From: Lysinibacillus sp. BPa_S21
GTDB taxonomy: Bacteria; Bacillota; Bacilli; Bacillales_A; Planococcaceae
Direction of reading: 5' to 3'
Assembly: GCF_023337795.1 (NCBI RefSeq)
Contig: NZ_JALIRS010000009.1
Coordinates: 1-53,397 of the forward strand
DNA length: 53,397 nt
Shown: piece after piece, positions 32,323 to 41,414 of the stretch
Layout of the letters: each line of letters starts with the position of its first letter
Numbering within the stretch: position 1 is the stretch's first letter
Translations under genes and position numbers: made by a program
The notes under the pieces: model-generated
What the model saw: only the letters and a program-made list of their open reading frames with translations
The model's database searches: none
Told to the model about the DNA's origin: nothing

Positions 32323-32895
32323 TTATAGTGGCGGATGTGTGTGGCATTTTCGACAAACTGGATAATAGGAATCATTTCCTCCAATTTGAATTTGATCACC
32401 TGTATAAACCGGTTTTCCACTTTCATCAACACGCAAATTCATTGTAGCCTTTTTATGACAGAACCAGCAAATTGTTTTCATTTCCTCAATTTTATCTGCA
32501 TATGTAAGCATGTACTGACTGCCTTCAAATAACTCATTTTGGAAATCGTTTTTTAGACCGAAGCCCATAACTGGAATATCTAACTCATCTACGATATATG
32601 CTAACTGCAAAACATGTTCTTTTTTTAAAAATTGTACTTCGTCAACAAGTACACAATATGGTTTGACAGCATTGTTTTTTACCAGCTCAAAAATATTTGT
32701 ATCATCATTAACAGGAATGGCTTGTTGACGTAAGCCTACTCGACTTGAGATAAAGCCTACTTCATCTCGCGTATCTATGCCTGGTGTAAACATCATTACA
32801 GGTTTTTGTTGTTCTTCATAGTTATGCGCAACTTTTAGAATTTCTATGGATTTACCACTATTCATTGCCCCGTGTTTAAAATATAGCTGTGCCAT
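32323..32895 (-). CDS. tdk: Thymidine kinase
   Basis: A 190-aa type II thymidine kinase for dTMP salvage. The P-loop GAMNSGKS is at residues 9-16, the Mg-binding segment is VLVDEVQFL, and the lasso-domain zinc Cys pairs are CWFC and CRKC. ATG 32895 was chosen for its GGGAG site; the further upstream frame has none. Located between rpmE and prfA as in B. subtilis. Confidence 0.97.
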   Translation of the reverse strand: MAQLYFKHGAMNSGKSIEILKVAHNYEEQQKPVMMFTPGIDTRDEVGFISSRVGLRQQAIPVNDDTNIFELVKNNAVKPYCVLVDEVQFLKKEHVLQLAYIVDELDIPVMGFGLKNDFQNELFEGSQYMLTYADKIEEMKTICWFCHKKATMNLRVDESGKPVYTGDQIQIGGNDSYYPVCRKCHTHPPL

Positions 32896-32969
32896 TTTGT
32901 CTTCTCCCTTTCTTCTTATCAATCCGGATATCGAAAAGACTCGCATCAACATTCATTTTGGTTATACTG

Positions 32970-33006
32970 AAAAAAATACCTGCCAAGCACATGCTTGGCA
33001 GGTATT
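32970..33006 (-). terminator. Intrinsic terminator of rpmE
   Basis: AATACCTGCCAAGC (32975-32988) pairs perfectly with GCTTGGCAGGTATT (32993-33006), followed by seven T on the minus strand. Confidence 0.95.
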
Positions 33007-33015
33007 AAACTAACA

Positions 33016-33219
33016 TTAGTTTTTAAGACCGTATTTTTTGTTGAAACGATCCACGCGACCATCAGCAGACGCGAATTTTTGACGGCCAGTATAGAATGGG
33101 TGACATTCGTTGCAGAACTCGACAACGATGTTTTCTTTTACTGAACCAGTTTTGAAAGTGTTACCACAAGAGCAAGTTACTGATGCTTCTTTGTAGTCTG
33201 GATGAATTCCTTGTTTCAT
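33016..33219 (-). CDS. rpmE: 50S ribosomal protein L31 (zinc form)
   Basis: A 67-aa ribosomal protein. The zinc ligands Cys16, Cys18, Cys36 and Cys39 are all present, so this is the zinc-containing C+ paralogue rather than the YtiA type made in zinc starvation. Typical blocks are KQGIHPDY and PFYTGRQKF. The ATG at 33219 is preceded by GAGAGGAG. It lies between rho and tdk. Confidence 0.98.
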   Translation of the reverse strand: MKQGIHPDYKEASVTCSCGNTFKTGSVKENIVVEFCNECHPFYTGRQKFASADGRVDRFNKKYGLKN

Positions 33220-33400
33220 ATTCGTTTTCTCCTCTCGCCCTGAACCATCTGGAACAGAGTATTATCGAACTGTACCTTACATAGCCCGAATATGTCGGCT
33301 ACATATGTACACGTTACATACTTTGCAATAGTACCATATATCCTATACATTTGACAATAGTTTTTCCTCTATCGATTAGTTATTTAATTTTAGGGGCGTA

Positions 33401-33850
33401 TCACCATAATGTGGGGGTGATTTCCGTTCCGGCTGGGCGCTTTGTAGCTGGCGCTTCGCTTTCGCTACAGATAAAACAATTGCTGCCGCTACGCTTTCGC
33501 ACAGAGCAAAGCTTCCTGGGGGCGTCGGGGCAACAGATGTTTTTTGCGCGAAAGCGTAGTGTTAACGCAGCGGCAGCAGCAGGATGTTGGTCACGAAGGC
33601 GTTATCACAGGACGTGATGCTCTTAGCCTTCGTTCCCCTTCCCGCTTCACTCGCGTTGCTCGCTCCAGGGTCTCGGGCCAACAGATGTCTTTTGCGCGAA
33701 AGCGTGAGTGCAACGTAGCGGCAGCAGCACGATGTTGGTCACGAAGGCGTTATCACAGGATGTGATGTTCTTAGCCTTCGTTCCACTATTGCTTATCCCC
33801 AAGGAGTCGCCCAGCCTCCACTTCAATCACCTTATTATATAGGTGTGTTA
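33401..33850. repeat. Dispersed folded element, copy B (long form with a 148-bp internal duplication)
   Basis: It starts TCACCATAATGTG. GGTGATT (33416-33422) pairs with AATCACC (33825-33831), a compensated change from the GTTGATT/AATCAAC of copies A and C. The core module with CAACAGATGT, GCGAAAGCG and the hairpin CGAAGGC/GCCTTCG occurs twice, 148 nt apart (hairpins at 33594-33632 and 33742-33780). Open frames through it are repeat-derived. It fills the gap between the rho terminator and rpmE. Confidence 0.85.
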
Positions 33851-33861
33851 TACCAGTATTT

Positions 33862-33898
33862 AAAAATCACCATCAACTAGTTATAGTCAATGGTGATT
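33862..33898 (-). terminator. Intrinsic terminator of rho
   Basis: AATCACCAT (33865-33873) pairs with ATGGTGATT (33890-33898). The minus strand continues TTTTTAAA. It lies 4 nt after the rho stop. Confidence 0.8.
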
Positions 33899-33902
33899 CA
33901 TT

Positions 33903-35186
33903 TTATAGTAAGCCCTTACCTTTAGTAGCTTTTTTCATATCTTCATTTAATTTTTCGAAGAATTCTTCATTAGATTTTGTCGTACGTAATTTTTTCATGA
34001 AGCGCTCCGCAAAATCAGGTGCGTCCGAGAATGTTTTACGAATTGCCCAAAGCTTTTCAAGTTGCTCAGGCTCTAGCAGAAGTTCTTCCTTACGTGTACC
34101 CGAACGGCGGATATCAAGCGCAGGGAAAATACGACGCTCTGCTAATTGGCGATCGAGATGAAGCTCTAAATTACCTGTTCCTTTAAATTCCTCATAAATA
34201 ACCTCATCCATACGAGATCCTGTATCCACTAAAGCTGTCGCTAAAATAGTTAAGCTACCACCTTCTTCAATATTACGTGCAGAACCGAAGAATCGTTTTG
34301 GTCTATGGAAAGCAGCAGGATCAATACCACCTGAAAGCGTACGACCGCTCGGAGGAATAACTAAATTATAAGCTCGTGCTAAACGTGTAATAGAGTCCAT
34401 TAAAATAATAACATCACGCTTATGCTCAACTAAGCGGCGTGCACGTTCTAACACAATTTCGGCAACTTTCACATGATTTTCAGGAACCTCATCGAACGTT
34501 GAGCTCACTACATCTGCATTTACTGAACGTTCAATATCAGTTACTTCCTCAGGGCGTTCGTCAATAAGTAATACAATTAACTCAGCATCTGGATGATTAG
34601 TTGTAATAGCATTCGCAATTTCTTTTAATAATGATGTTTTCCCTGCCTTTGGTGGTGCCACGATCAATCCACGCTGTCCAAAGCCTACAGGTGCCACTAA
34701 ATCCATGATACGAGTCGATAAATTACGTTGTGTTGTTTCCAGTTTAATTTGTCGGTCAGGATATAAAGGCGTTAATGCAGGGAAATGCACACGTTCCTTT
34801 GCTACTTCTGGGTCTTCGCCGTTAACAGCATCTACTTGTAGTAGTCCATAATAACGTTCGTTTTCTTTAGGTGGACGTACTTTACCAGATACCTTGTCCC
34901 CATTTCGTAGGTCAAAGCGACGAATTTGAGAAGCAGAAATATAAATATCCTCTTTACTTGGAGAATAGTTAATTGGTCGAAGGAAGCCAAAGCCCTCTTG
35001 CGAAACAATTTCTAGTACACCTTCCATAAAGAAATAGCCCTCTTGCTCCGAGCGAGTTTTCAAAATAGCAAATATTAATTCTTTTTTCGTTAGCTTGCTA
35101 TAATATGAAATTTTATATTGGCGTGCAAGGGCGTAAAGCTCTTTTAACGTCATGTTTTCTAATTGAGCGATTGTCAATGCAGACAT
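33903..35186 (-). CDS. rho: Transcription termination factor Rho
   Basis: A 427-aa hexameric RNA-dependent ATPase. The N-terminal helix bundle ([22 protein letters not shown]) is followed by a cold-shock RNA-binding domain (EGFGFLRP, about 52-120) and a RecA-like motor with Walker A PPKAGKTS (178-185) and Walker [13 protein letters not shown]. There is no long N-terminal insertion. ATG 35186 was chosen for GGAG 8 nt upstream and family alignment. Confidence 0.98.
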   Translation of the reverse strand: MSALTIAQLENMTLKELYALARQYKISYYSKLTKKELIFAILKTRSEQEGYFFMEGVLEIVSQEGFGFLRPINYSPSKEDIYISASQIRRFDLRNGDKVSGKVRPPKENERYYGLLQVDAVNGEDPEVAKERVHFPALTPLYPDRQIKLETTQRNLSTRIMDLVAPVGFGQRGLIVAPPKAGKTSLLKEIANAITTNHPDAELIVLLIDERPEEVTDIERSVNADVVSSTFDEVPENHVKVAEIVLERARRLVEHKRDVIILMDSITRLARAYNLVIPPSGRTLSGGIDPAAFHRPKRFFGSARNIEEGGSLTILATALVDTGSRMDEVIYEEFKGTGNLELHLDRQLAERRIFPALDIRRSGTRKEELLLEPEQLEKLWAIRKTFSDAPDFAERFMKKLRTTKSNEEFFEKLNEDMKKATKGKGLL

Positions 35187-35409
35187 ATGCACAACTCCAG
35201 TCTTTTTCAAAATATAATTGCCAGTTTTGGGGATATCAAAGAAGTTTTTACGATAGGCTCTGTGATTTTTTCGTACCTGTCAGCGTTTTCTTACGTTAGA
35301 AATTAAGTAGTTCGAATTAGAGCGATAGGTACTTTCATTAACTATACAAAACAATGAAGCCTAACATAGCCTTATAAAACTATGGGATGGTTGAAAATTT
35401 AGAAGAAGG

Positions 35410-35437
35410 TACCTAGTGCAAAAAGATGCACTAGGTA
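35410..35437 (-). terminator. Hairpin downstream of glpX
   Basis: TACCTAGTGCA (35410-35420) pairs perfectly with TGCACTAGGTA (35427-35437), 6-nt loop. Only a pyrimidine-rich tract rather than a U-run follows, so efficiency is uncertain. Confidence 0.65.
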
Positions 35438-35454
35438 TATTTTAGAAGAAATTT

Positions 35455-36414
35455 TTATTTATAGCTAGGTTTTTTATCAAGAGCGTGACGTCCTTCTACA
35501 AAACGCACAGTTCCAGATTTAGCTCGCATAACAACTGAATGTGTTAATGCATAAGCTCCTTTATATTGAACACCTTTTAGCAGCTCGCAATCTGTTACAG
35601 CAGTCGCTGCAAAAATAGCATCGTCACCTTTAACTAGGTCATCTAAATAAAGAACTTTATCTACATCTACACCCATTTTTTTGCAACGTTCTAACTGTTC
35701 ATCATCTTCTGGCACTAGCTTCGCTTGGAAGTCTCCGCCTAGACATTTTAATGCAACAGCTGAAATAACACCCTCTGGTGCACCACCTGTACCAAACATA
35801 ATATCAATGCCAGTTTCATCAAAAGCAGTATTGATAGCTGCTCCAACGTCGCCGTCTTGAATAAATTTAATACGTGCCCCAGCTTCTCGGATTTCATCAA
35901 CAATTGCTTGGTGACGTGGTCGATCTAAAAGTGTAGCTACTACGTCTGAAATATCTTTATTTTTAGCTTTTGCTACCTGTAATAAATTATACGTAACAGA
36001 AGCATTAATATCTACCTTACCAGCCGCTTCTGGTCCTACTGCAATTTTCTCCATGTACATATCAGGTGCATTTAACAGATTGCCTTTATCTGCAATAGCA
36101 AGAACTGTCATTGCACCATTTGTACCCTTCGCTACAATATTAGTACCTTCTAATGGGTCAACTGCGATATCTACTTGAGGACCTCCATTGCGTAGGCCAA
36201 GCTCTTCACCAATATAAAGCATTGGTGCTTCATCCATTTCGCCTTCACCAATCACTACTGTAGCATGCATTGGAATTGTATCGAACATCACGCGCATCGC
36301 TGTCGTCGCTGCATCATCTGCCTCAATTTTCAAACCGCGACCCATCCATTTCCCGGATGCGATTGCTGCTGCCTCTGTTACTCGTACTACTTCCATCGAT
36401 AAACTACGTTCCAT
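35455..36414 (-). CDS. glpX: Fructose-1,6-bisphosphatase class II
   Basis: A 319-aa gluconeogenic phosphatase hydrolysing fructose 1,6-bisphosphate to fructose 6-phosphate. Class II motifs are [13 protein letters not shown], the metal site DPLEGTN and [15 protein letters not shown] 36414 is preceded by GGGAGG at a rather long spacing of 11 nt. It follows murAB by 95 nt. With fbaA and tal nearby it belongs to a central-carbon cluster. Confidence 0.96.
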   Translation of the reverse strand: MERSLSMEVVRVTEAAAIASGKWMGRGLKIEADDAATTAMRVMFDTIPMHATVVIGEGEMDEAPMLYIGEELGLRNGGPQVDIAVDPLEGTNIVAKGTNGAMTVLAIADKGNLLNAPDMYMEKIAVGPEAAGKVDINASVTYNLLQVAKAKNKDISDVVATLLDRPRHQAIVDEIREAGARIKFIQDGDVGAAINTAFDETGIDIMFGTGGAPEGVISAVALKCLGGDFQAKLVPEDDEQLERCKKMGVDVDKVLYLDDLVKGDDAIFAATAVTDCELLKGVQYKGAYALTHSVVMRAKSGTVRFVEGRHALDKKPSYK

Positions 36415-36509
36415 TGTCTTATTTGCCTCCCGTTATCGGCATATTTCTTCGCCGAAACATTCAAATTACCTCTATTGTAACATAGTTAGTTCAAAACTTT
36501 TAGCTCTCA

Positions 36510-37796
36510 TTATTCCTTTGTCTCTGCTACGCGTGCCATTATTGTTTCACGTCGAATATCAGCGCCTAAATCACGTAATTTCTCAATAAGTGAGCTATAA
36601 CCACGCTCAATATGATAGATATCATGAATTTCTGTTTCGCCTTCAGCTAACAGGCCAGCTAATACTAATGCGGCGCCCGCTCGAAGATCTGTAGCCGTTA
36701 CAGTTGAGCCTTGTAATTTACTAGGACCTGTAATCATAGCTGTATTTCCTTCAACGCGTGCATTGGCATTCATACGACGAAGTTCATCAATATGTTTAAA
36801 TCGAGCTGTATAGATTGTATCTGTTACCTTTGAGGAACCAAATGCTTGGGACATTAAAACAGAAAGTGGTTGCTGAATATCCGTTGGAAACCCAGGATAC
36901 ACTAATGTTTTAACATCAACGGCTTGCAATGTGGAGAGGTCTGTTTTTGGCACAAAAATACTTTCTTCACCGATTTCAATCTTTACTCCCATTTCACGAA
37001 GCTTTGCAATAATCGCCTCTAAATGCAATGGAATAACATTATCAATCGTAATACCTTCACCTAAAGCGGCAGCCATAATCATAAATGTAGCAGCTTCAAT
37101 GCGATCTGGAATAATCGTGTGCTCCGTACCGTGAAGTTCCTCTACACCTTCAATACGGATAACACTTGTACCTGCCCCTTTAATATTAGCTCCCATGTTA
37201 GTGAGAAGAGTAGCTACATCAATAATTTCCGGTTCTTTTGCTGCATTTTCAATAACCGTACGTCCCTTCGCAAGGACAGCAGCTAACATAATATTAATCG
37301 TTGCTCCAACACTGGCAACGTCTAAATATATTTTGGCACCAATTAATTCATCAGCACGTAAATAAATGGCTCCATGCTCATTAGTAATTTTCGCACCTAA
37401 TGCTTCAAAGCCTTTTATATGTTGGTCAATAGGACGTGGCCCTAAGAAGCAGCCTCCTGGTAAACCAATGACAGCTTTTTTAAAGCGACCAAGCATTGCT
37501 CCCATTAGATAATAAGAGGCACGAAGCTTTTTCACGTTACCATTTGGTAATGGCAACGCAATCATTTCAGTTGGATCGATGGTCATGATGCCATCCTCAA
37601 ATGAAACTTCTCCACCAATCTCCTCTAATAATGCCTTTAACGTCCATGCATCGGAAATTTCTGGTAACCCTCCAATTGTCACTGGAGAGTTCGCCAAAAT
37701 TGATGCTGGAATTAAGGCGACTGCACTATTTTTTGCACCACTAACTTTTATTGTACCCTTTAGACGATTTTCGCCTGTAATTTTGTAAACATCCAT
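36510..37796 (-). CDS. murAB: UDP-N-acetylglucosamine 1-carboxyvinyltransferase MurA2 (MurAB/MurZ)
   Basis: A 428-aa second MurA paralogue. The catalytic Cys116 is in [12 protein letters not shown]. It is distinguished from the copy at 8316-9629 by [26 protein letters not shown] and [11 protein letters not shown], which are MurAB-type. ATG 37796 ([10 protein letters not shown]) has GAGGGAG upstream. The position between tal and glpX/rho matches B. subtilis murAB. Confidence 0.97.
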   Translation of the reverse strand: MDVYKITGENRLKGTIKVSGAKNSAVALIPASILANSPVTIGGLPEISDAWTLKALLEEIGGEVSFEDGIMTIDPTEMIALPLPNGNVKKLRASYYLMGAMLGRFKKAVIGLPGGCFLGPRPIDQHIKGFEALGAKITNEHGAIYLRADELIGAKIYLDVASVGATINIMLAAVLAKGRTVIENAAKEPEIIDVATLLTNMGANIKGAGTSVIRIEGVEELHGTEHTIIPDRIEAATFMIMAAALGEGITIDNVIPLHLEAIIAKLREMGVKIEIGEESIFVPKTDLSTLQAVDVKTLVYPGFPTDIQQPLSVLMSQAFGSSKVTDTIYTARFKHIDELRRMNANARVEGNTAMITGPSKLQGSTVTATDLRAGAALVLAGLLAEGETEIHDIYHIERGYSSLIEKLRDLGADIRRETIMARVAETKE

Positions 37797-37859
37797 TTTG
37801 CGTTCTCCCTCATGATTGGAAAGTAATTTTTTCTGCAATTGGCTCACTATATAATCTTA

Positions 37860-38510
37860 TTATTTGCCTTTTCTCTTATTCCAATCCGTTAAAAATCCTT
37901 CAATTCCTTTTTCCGTTAATGGATGATGGAAAAGTTGCTTTAAAACTTTAAATGGAGTAGTTGCAATGTGCGCGCCAGCAAGTGCTGCAGCTGTTACATG
38001 CTGTGGATGACGAATAGATGCAGCGATAATTTGCGTTTCGATATTATGAATTGTAAAAATATCTGCAATCGTTTCAATTAGTTCAACACCGTTTTGACCC
38101 ATATCATCTAGACGACCGATAAATGGTGATACATATGTAGCACCCGCACGAGCTGCCATTAATGCTTGGTTGGCACTGAAGATTAGTGTTACGTTCGTTT
38201 TAATACCTTTGTCAGCAAAGAAGCGACATGCCTCTAATCCAGCTGGCGTCATTGGCAATTTAACTGTAATATTCGGAGCAATTGCAGCCAATTCTAAGCC
38301 TTCTTTAATCATACCTTCTGCATCTAGAGCAATTACTTCCCCACTCACTGAGCCATCTACAAGCTCTGTGATTTCACGAAGACGATCATGGAAAGAAACA
38401 TTCTCTTCTTTAGCAACTAATGATGGGTTTGTTGTAACGCCTGATAAAATACCCCATGCGTGTGCTTCTTTAATCTCTTCGAAATTTGCTGTATCAATAA
38501 AAAATTTCAT
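37860..38510 (-). CDS. tal: Transaldolase (short, fructose-6-phosphate aldolase-like subfamily)
   Basis: A 216-aa class I aldolase-fold enzyme of the pentose phosphate pathway. The Schiff-base Lys84 is in NITVKLPMT, Asp6 is in FIDTANF, and GVTTNPSL and [11 protein letters not shown] are conserved. The length is that of the TalC/FSA-like group, and the B. subtilis counterpart at this place (ywjH) is annotated as a transaldolase. ATG 38510 has CAGGAGGG upstream. Confidence 0.95.
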   Translation of the reverse strand: MKFFIDTANFEEIKEAHAWGILSGVTTNPSLVAKEENVSFHDRLREITELVDGSVSGEVIALDAEGMIKEGLELAAIAPNITVKLPMTPAGLEACRFFADKGIKTNVTLIFSANQALMAARAGATYVSPFIGRLDDMGQNGVELIETIADIFTIHNIETQIIAASIRHPQHVTAAALAGAHIATTPFKVLKQLFHHPLTEKGIEGFLTDWNKRKGK

Positions 38511-38537
38511 TGTATTCCCTCCTGATCACTGTTTTGC

Positions 38538-38669
38538 TCATCACTATATCGTGGGTTGATTTCCGTTCCGACTGGGCGCTTTCCTAGGGCCATTCAGTTA
38601 AATCGGAAATCAACTACTATACATTACATTCGTTTTAACACAAATGCTATCCCCAACTTTTGGTGATGA
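38538..38669. repeat. Dispersed folded element, copy D (132-bp form)
   Basis: Outer ends TCATCAC and GTGATGA are inverted. Inner ends GTTGATTTCCG (38555-38565) and CGGAAATCAAC (38604-38614) pair perfectly over 11 bp. The core has been replaced by TTTCCTAGGGCCATTCAGTT. It lies between fbaA and tal. Confidence 0.8.
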
Positions 38670-38713
38670 ACCATATATTTAAATTTTCGCCAAAAATTCA
38701 TCATTTCAAAAAC

Positions 38714-38748
38714 AAGAGAAGGTCGATAACAGCATCAACACTTCTCTT
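38714..38748 (-). terminator. Probable terminator of fbaA
   Basis: AAGAGAAG (38714-38721) pairs with CTTCTCTT (38741-38748). The minus strand continues GTTTTTG. The loop is long (19 nt). Confidence 0.6.
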
Positions 38749-38794
38749 ATTTTGTGTATTCATCTGTGCTTTTGTAGCCGTTTAGATACAAAAA

Positions 38795-39649
38795 TTATGC
38801 TTTTTGCGCACTACCAAATTCACGGATTTTCCCGATAACTGTTGATTTAATTGCTTCACGTGCTGGAGCAAGGAATTTACGAGGATCATAAACAACTTTA
38901 TCATTCTCAAGAACTTCACGGATTACTTTTGTAGCAGCAATTTGATTTTCAGTATTGACGTTAATTTTTGCTGTACCTAATGAAATTGAGCGTTGAATAT
39001 CTTTCGTTGGGATCCCTGTACCACCATGTAATACTAATGGTAGATCTGCTAAGTTAGAGATTTCTTCCATCTCTTTAAAGCCTAAATTTGGTTCTCCTTT
39101 ATAAGGACCATGTACAGAGCCAAGTGCTGGTGCTAAGCAATCGATATCTGTTAGCTCAACCATTTTACGGCATTCCTCTGGATCAGCGTACATAATACCA
39201 CCGATTACGCCATCCTCGTCACCACCAACAGTGCCAAGCTCAGCTTCAACAGAAACACCTTTCGCATGAGCATACTCAACTACTTTAGAAGTAGTTGCAA
39301 CATTTTCCTCGAATGGATGATGAGATGCATCAATCATTACAGAAGTAAATCCTGCATCAATTGCTTCTTTACATTTTTCAAAGCTTGAACCATGGTCAAG
39401 ATGAATAGCTACAGGTACTGTAGTACCATAAGACTCCATCAAACCTTTTACCATTTGTACAACGGCGATAAATCCGCCCATATATTTTCCTGCGCCTTCA
39501 GAAACACCTAAAATAACTGGAGATTTTTCTTCTTCTGCTGCTTGTAAAATTGCCTGAGTCCACTCAAGGTTGTTGATGTTGAACTGACCAACAGCATAAC
39601 CCTCTGCTTTTGCTTTAATTAACATCTCTTTCATAGATACTAATGCCAT
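38795..39649 (-). CDS. fbaA: Class II fructose-bisphosphate aldolase
   Basis: A 284-aa zinc-dependent aldolase cleaving fructose 1,6-bisphosphate to DHAP and glyceraldehyde 3-phosphate. Catalytic Asp85 and zinc His86 are in HLDHGSS; other ligands lie in [13 protein letters not shown] and [10 protein letters not shown]. The ATG at 39649 has AGAGGAGG upstream. It is separated from spo0F by a 676-nt repeat-rich gap. Confidence 0.97.
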   Translation of the reverse strand: MALVSMKEMLIKAKAEGYAVGQFNINNLEWTQAILQAAEEEKSPVILGVSEGAGKYMGGFIAVVQMVKGLMESYGTTVPVAIHLDHGSSFEKCKEAIDAGFTSVMIDASHHPFEENVATTSKVVEYAHAKGVSVEAELGTVGGDEDGVIGGIMYADPEECRKMVELTDIDCLAPALGSVHGPYKGEPNLGFKEMEEISNLADLPLVLHGGTGIPTKDIQRSISLGTAKINVNTENQIAATKVIREVLENDKVVYDPRKFLAPAREAIKSTVIGKIREFGSAQKA

Positions 39650-39710
39650 ACTAAAAATCCTCCTCTTAGGACTATTCTTTCTACATAAATATGCTATTTA
39701 ATCATAGCAA

Positions 39711-39750
39711 AAACAAAGTAACCTGAAAAGCATTTCAGGTTACTTTGTTT
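39711..39750. terminator. 18-bp perfect hairpin upstream of fbaA
   Basis: AAACAAAGTAACCTGAAA (39711-39728) pairs with TTTCAGGTTACTTTGTTT (39733-39750), 4-nt loop, with T-runs on both sides. It is 62 nt before the fbaA ATG and 575 nt after the spo0F stop, and spo0F has its own terminator. What it terminates is unclear. Confidence 0.75.
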
Positions 39751-39993
39751 TCTGCACGAAAGCGTAGTGCAACGTAGCGGCGGTGCCTAGTGAAACCCAA
39801 CGAAAGTTCTAGTGGCTGGGACAAAACTGGTCAAAACCTTAAAAAGCGCGAGAAATCAATTTAGAAACGTTGATTTCTTATGCTTTTTTGATGTTAAATT
39901 TTGCGTAAAAAAATATGCTTATGTCATAAGCGGCGCAAATTATCAGTGCGGTCAGATAGTGTTGCATGAAGGTAGATGTCGATATTTTTCGAA
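39751..39993. other. Composite noncoding segment with repeat scraps and a second fold
   Basis: CACGAAAGCGTAGTGCAACG (39756-39775) matches the core of the dispersed element. GTGGCTGGGACAAAACT (about 39812) recalls half of a GGCTGGGAC terminator-type repeat known from other Firmicutes, from memory only. AAAAAGC-GAAATCAA (39841-39859) pairs with TTGATTTC-GCTTTTTT (39870-39889), like a plus-strand terminator. No gene is evident. Confidence 0.5.
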
Positions 39994-40240
39994 AGTTGGG
40001 TGATAAATTAAAAAAGTTGGGTGATAAATCGATAAAGTTGGTCGATAAACTAAAAAAGTTGGGTGATAAATCGATAAAGTTGGTCGATAAACTAAAAAAG
40101 TTGGGTGATAAATCGATAAAGTTGGTCGATAAACTAAAAAAGTTGGGTGATAAATCGATAAAGTTGGTCGATAAACTAAAAAAGTTGGGTGATAAATCGA
40201 TAAAGTTGGTCGATAAACAATCAAAAGTTATCGATAAATC
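39994..40240. repeat. 21-nt tandem repeat array 3 (alternating 42-nt dimer)
   Basis: Units AAAGTTGGGTGATAAATCGAT and AAAGTTGGTCGATAAACTAAA alternate through about eleven units, nearly without mutation, so it is much more homogeneous than arrays 1 and 2. The period is 21 nt again, with no sequence in common with the others. A plus-strand frame encodes a Lys/Leu/Asp heptad repeat but its ATG (39965) has no ribosome site. The array lies downstream of the spo0F terminator. Confidence 0.93.
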
Positions 40241-40290
40241 TCAAAACTACGGCTCATCGGACACCCAACTTCAAATCGAATAATAACCAT

Positions 40291-40322
40291 AAAAAAACAG
40301 GCGGTGTTGACCACTGCCTGTT
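40291..40322 (-). terminator. Intrinsic terminator of spo0F
   Basis: AACAGGCGGTG (40296-40306) pairs with CACTGCCTGTT (40312-40322) with one mismatch. Seven T follow on the minus strand. It is 4 nt after the stop. Confidence 0.9.
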
Positions 40323-40325
40323 CAT

Positions 40326-40682
40326 TTAACCTTTTAATGTTTTATTAACCTCATCACGCACTTCAAAAATATCAAAAGGCTTAGTAAAGTATCGAATTGC
40401 TCCTAAGTCTAATGCTTCTTGTACAACGTCTAATTCACCATATGCAGTCATCATGAATACCGGGAGTTGTGGCCACTTCTCTTTTAAGCGCTTTAAAATT
40501 TCTATGCCATCCATCCCTGGAATTTTCATGTCTAATAGGACACAATCCATTTCCTCCTCAGCATATTTCAGTGCTTCCGTACCATTTGCAGCTAAATATG
40601 TAACATAACCTTCTTTTTTCAACACTTCATTTAAAAGCAAACGAATTCCTGGTTGATCATCAACAATTAGTAATCGTTTCAC
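40326..40682 (-). CDS. spo0F: Sporulation phosphorelay response regulator Spo0F
   Basis: A 118-aa single-domain receiver that takes phosphate from sporulation kinases and passes it to Spo0B. Acidic pocket Asp8-Asp9, phospho-acceptor Asp51 (LLDMKIPGMDG), Thr79 and Lys101 (TKPFD) are all present; there is no output domain. The GTG start at 40682 has AAGGGCGG 8 nt upstream. It is divergent from ywjG across 155 nt, where TATAAT-like boxes occur on both strands but I cannot define sigma-A or sigma-H promoters with confidence. Confidence 0.96.
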   Translation of the reverse strand: MKRLLIVDDQPGIRLLLNEVLKKEGYVTYLAANGTEALKYAEEEMDCVLLDMKIPGMDGIEILKRLKEKWPQLPVFMMTAYGELDVVQEALDLGAIRYFTKPFDIFEVRDEVNKTLKG

Positions 40683-40837
40683 ATTTCATTCCGCCCTTTT
40701 CGAGTTATTATTCTTACACAAAACTTCCTATATTATGTATTATTCTCCTTTAACCTCTTAATACCTTCTAGTATTATAAATTATCTGCTTTTGCTTTATA
40801 GTCTTTTCATACCTATAATATTGATTGAGGTGGAATC

Positions 40838-41368
40838 ATGTCAAAAATTCTAACAACACAATTAAGTGGATTATTACAAAGAATAACACAAAATGAAGAG
40901 GAAGCTATTGAAGAAACAGCACGATTACTTGCACAAGCTGGTATTGGTGAAGGTAATGTCTATTTCGCATGCTTTGGTGAAATGCAAGTTGTCGAATTAA
41001 ATGCATATCAAGCAGTGGAACGTTTTGCTAAGTTAGTCCCTTGGACAAAAGATACAGTGATTACGGAAGCCGATCGTGTATGTATTTTTACACGTAGTGC
41101 ACACGATGAAGATGCACTAGCTCTAGCGCAGCAATTAAACAATCAATTTATTCCATTCGCAGCAGTTGCTAGTGAAGTAGCTAATACCGAAAATCCATTA
41201 GCAGATTTAGCGTATACGTATATTTCCACACGCATACGAGGTGGTTTATTACCGAATGATTTAGGCAAACGCATCGTTGTGCCACACGCTATTGCTGCCC
41301 TGTTCGTTTATGAAGCCTTAAAAATTGCGTATGATGAAATGCTTGGTCTTGATGACGAAGAGCTATAA
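40838..41368 (+). CDS. ywjG: DUF2529 family protein (YwjG)
   Basis: A 176-aa protein, the only convincing plus-strand gene in the window. Position between spo0F and pyrG and the overall pattern (LTTQLSGLLQRI near the start, ISTRIRGGLLPNDLGKRIVVPHAIAALFVYEAL near the end) match B. subtilis YwjG. The middle has a Rossmann-like or SIS-like look (ITEADRVCIFT), but the function is unknown. ATG 40838 has GAGGTGG 6 nt upstream. It shares a bidirectional terminator with pyrG. Confidence 0.9.
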   Translation: MSKILTTQLSGLLQRITQNEEEAIEETARLLAQAGIGEGNVYFACFGEMQVVELNAYQAVERFAKLVPWTKDTVITEADRVCIFTRSAHDEDALALAQQLNNQFIPFAAVASEVANTENPLADLAYTYISTRIRGGLLPNDLGKRIVVPHAIAALFVYEALKIAYDEMLGLDDEEL

Positions 41369-41375
41369 AGAATCT

Positions 41376-41412
41376 AAAAAAGAGTTGTCTCAGCATGAGA
41401 CAACTCTTTTTT
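41376..41412. terminator. Bidirectional terminator between ywjG and pyrG
   Basis: AAAAAAGAGTTGTCTCA (41376-41392) pairs perfectly with TGAGACAACTCTTTTTT (41396-41412) across a 3-nt loop. U-runs serve both converging genes. Confidence 0.96.
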
Positions 41413-41414
41413 CA

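Noticed and set aside
33351..33765. Two Arg/Val-rich open frames in the rpmE-rho gap
   Set aside because: They read through the dispersed element and its 148-bp duplication; the translated repeats are by-products.
39952..40283. Lys/Leu/Asp heptad-repeat frame (plus) and Tyr/His/Pro-rich frame (minus) in array 3
   Set aside because: Both strands are open because the unit is seven codons without stops. The plus-strand ATG lacks a Shine-Dalgarno. Kept as a repeat, with a note in the findings.
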